NCBI GenBank assembly: GCA_022113835.1
Contig: JAILWY010000021.1
Location: 8,928,001-8,992,000 of the forward strand
Source: Atopsyche davidsoni
Lineage: Eukaryota > Arthropoda > Insecta > Trichoptera > Hydrobiosidae
Length of the DNA: 64,000 bases
Direction of reading: 5' to 3'
Shown here: positions 62,212-64,000 of the stretch, piece after piece
Layout of the letters: every line of letters begins with the position of its first letter
Position numbering within the stretch: position 1 is the stretch's first letter
The notes under the pieces: model-generated
What the model was told of the DNA's origin: nothing
The model's database searches: none
The model's input: the letters and a program-made list of their open reading frames with translations, nothing else
Translations under genes and position numbers: made by a program

Positions 62212-64000
62212 TTGACCATCGTAATCATATCCAGTATGCACAATTTACTAAAATTCATAGCGTTAAGAATTGACATATTGCATTTATAATAAATTTGATA
62301 AATTCTACCATCAATGGTGAACAGCATTCCTCTGATGATTGTGACAACATTCCCTCCAAATATCATAAGTTATAACACAAACTAAAACCAATGTCATACC
62401 AGTTATGATAAATGTATATTTGCTCTACTTTCAGCAAGACTATTTAGAAGGTAACAATAAAAATATTAAATTCTTATTTGGCATGAGGACGTTACAAAAT
62501 TATTTATTTGAATAAATTTAAGCTTGTAACATAAATATGTAGAAAACTTTTACATTAAATATCTTATTTATTAAAAAAAAAGTGGCTAATATTTCTTAAC
62601 GACTTTTAAAATTAATTTATGTAAGCCTTTTTTACATGGGCAACTAAGTTTTTACTTCAAATAATATATTATTATGAACCTACCTAATGAAATAAAAACT
62701 ATGCAATAAACATTCTAGAAATTTTCTTTCCTTCTCTGCTCATTTGGAAAACGTAAGACACAAAAATATAAGACATTTTCAAATGTTAAAATCACAAAAT
62801 ATTTTATTTAATTAAAACACATAAATTAAACAATTAATAACAAAAAATAAAACCAGTATTCAAAACTATACTGAAAGATTTATGCATATAACAGTTAAAT
62901 TAAAAAAAAAAAAATTGTATGAAGGTAGATTCGTTGGTGTGAATTAACAAAATAAAAATTTAATTATGTTAATTTTACAATTTGAGCCTAATTCAGGGAT
63001 CACAGTGTTAAGAAGCCCATTCATTATCAGTTAACACCCGTAAAATTATTGGAAGAAATTATGCACGTAGTATTCTTAATACTCAGATATTAAAATTATA
63101 TCAGTAGTTGAGTTAAAATGTTGGACTGAATATAAAACAATTTTATATTTAGTCCAATCGCAAGCTTTAAAAAATACCAGGAATTGAGTTCAAAGTTTGA
63201 GCAAGCAGTTTTACTCACTGAAGAGAGGCTTAGCTGCCATGGAAAACTCTGCCATAGGCCTTTTTGAAAAGAGTGGAGTCTAGAGGCTTGTAACTGAGAG
63301 TATATGGAATCCTTTTACACAATAGTGATGCTCACATTACATCCACTCGACTGCTCTTTGCAACCAGACATAAAATATCACCTCTGTTATATAGTGCTTC
63401 TCTCTGGCATATATTTGGATGAAAAATATTATATAATACTTCAATATGTATATTTGTTTAAATGTTAATTACTTGTATATACTGCACGACACTAGCTCTA
63501 AATATACAAAGATAACAGAGAATTATGAACTGTATGAATGTATGAACTTTGAAATTGTCGAGATGAACAACAAATAAACTGACATGGAGTTGTTACAAAT
63601 TACAATTGATTGTAATCAATAACTCCAGTTGAAATGTTGATTAGCGGGTCACTTTAGGCCTCAAATAAACGTTCCAATTAAAACCTAAACAAACAGCAAA
63701 ATAAAATAGAACAATCACAATAAAAACAAAGAACCATGCATTGCCAAAAACCCAGCATATCTTAATATTGCCAGCTCTCCCAGTTTGCAAGACATTAGAT
63801 GTTACGTGTTCTTTTGATTATCAGTCACTGATATGCAGTTATTTTTATTTAAAATAATTAATACGTATTAGAATTAGAAATATTGTGTTTTTATAAATGC
63901 CATAAAAATGCCATTTTTAAATATTTTTGTACTATGCTAGTTTTATTATTTACACATTGGTCGCAGACTTCAATGAAATGTAAGATTTTAAAGATGTTAC
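62212..64000. other. 3' flank of alpha-tubulin
   Basis: AT-rich 3' UTR and beyond with polyadenylation signals AATAAA at 62288-62293 and 62456-62461. A slightly GC-richer stretch at 63180-63380 is not recognisable as coding. I see no second gene up to the window end. Confidence 0.6.

Overview
The window reads as nuclear DNA of an insect, or at least an arthropod. It is AT-rich with multi-exon GT-AG genes. The alpha-tubulin gene has an intron directly after its ATG, an arrangement I know from insects. Non-coding DNA dominates and carries many short DNA transposons, LINE remnants and hammerhead-ribozyme-like repeats. The order cannot be fixed from sequence alone; a hemimetabolous insect is only a guess. 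No bacterial-type operon, CRISPR array or plasmid feature is present.

Layout. Positions 1-24.8 kb are mostly gene-free. They hold weakly supported exons (992-1068, 5541-5620, 12741-12774, 15426-15605), MITEs (mariner-like 9.06 kb, piggyBac-like 13.6 kb, hAT-like 16.6 kb), a degenerate tRNA-Thr-like sequence (18.8 kb), and a cluster at 21.7-23.2 kb of palindromic hammerhead repeats, a LINE tail and a G-rich satellite.

Four genes are well supported. (1) 24871-30741, minus: a 17-exon gene for a 873-residue helical protein, not firmly identified (KIAA0825/DUF4495 is a guess). (2) 30850-31475, minus: mitochondrial frataxin, two exons, only 108 bp upstream of gene 1. (3) 32121-34611, plus: a MULE-transposase-derived protein with a FAR1/GCM-like zinc-binding region and a SWIM zinc finger, divergent from frataxin across a 645-bp promoter interval. 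(4) 45185-62211, plus: a complete 450-residue alpha-tubulin in nine coding exons, with a TATA promoter and a 12.45-kb first intron.

The rest (34.6-45 kb and the tubulin introns) holds hAT, Tigger-like and mariner-like MITEs, a second LINE tail, a tRNA-derived SINE-like unit and further hammerhead repeat copies, one about 260 bp upstream of the tubulin TATA box. The protein genes are unrelated housekeeping functions (iron-sulphur biogenesis, microtubules) plus one domesticated transposase. The least ordinary content is the two families of hammerhead-like repeats and the domesticated MULE gene with its in-frame 84-nt intron.
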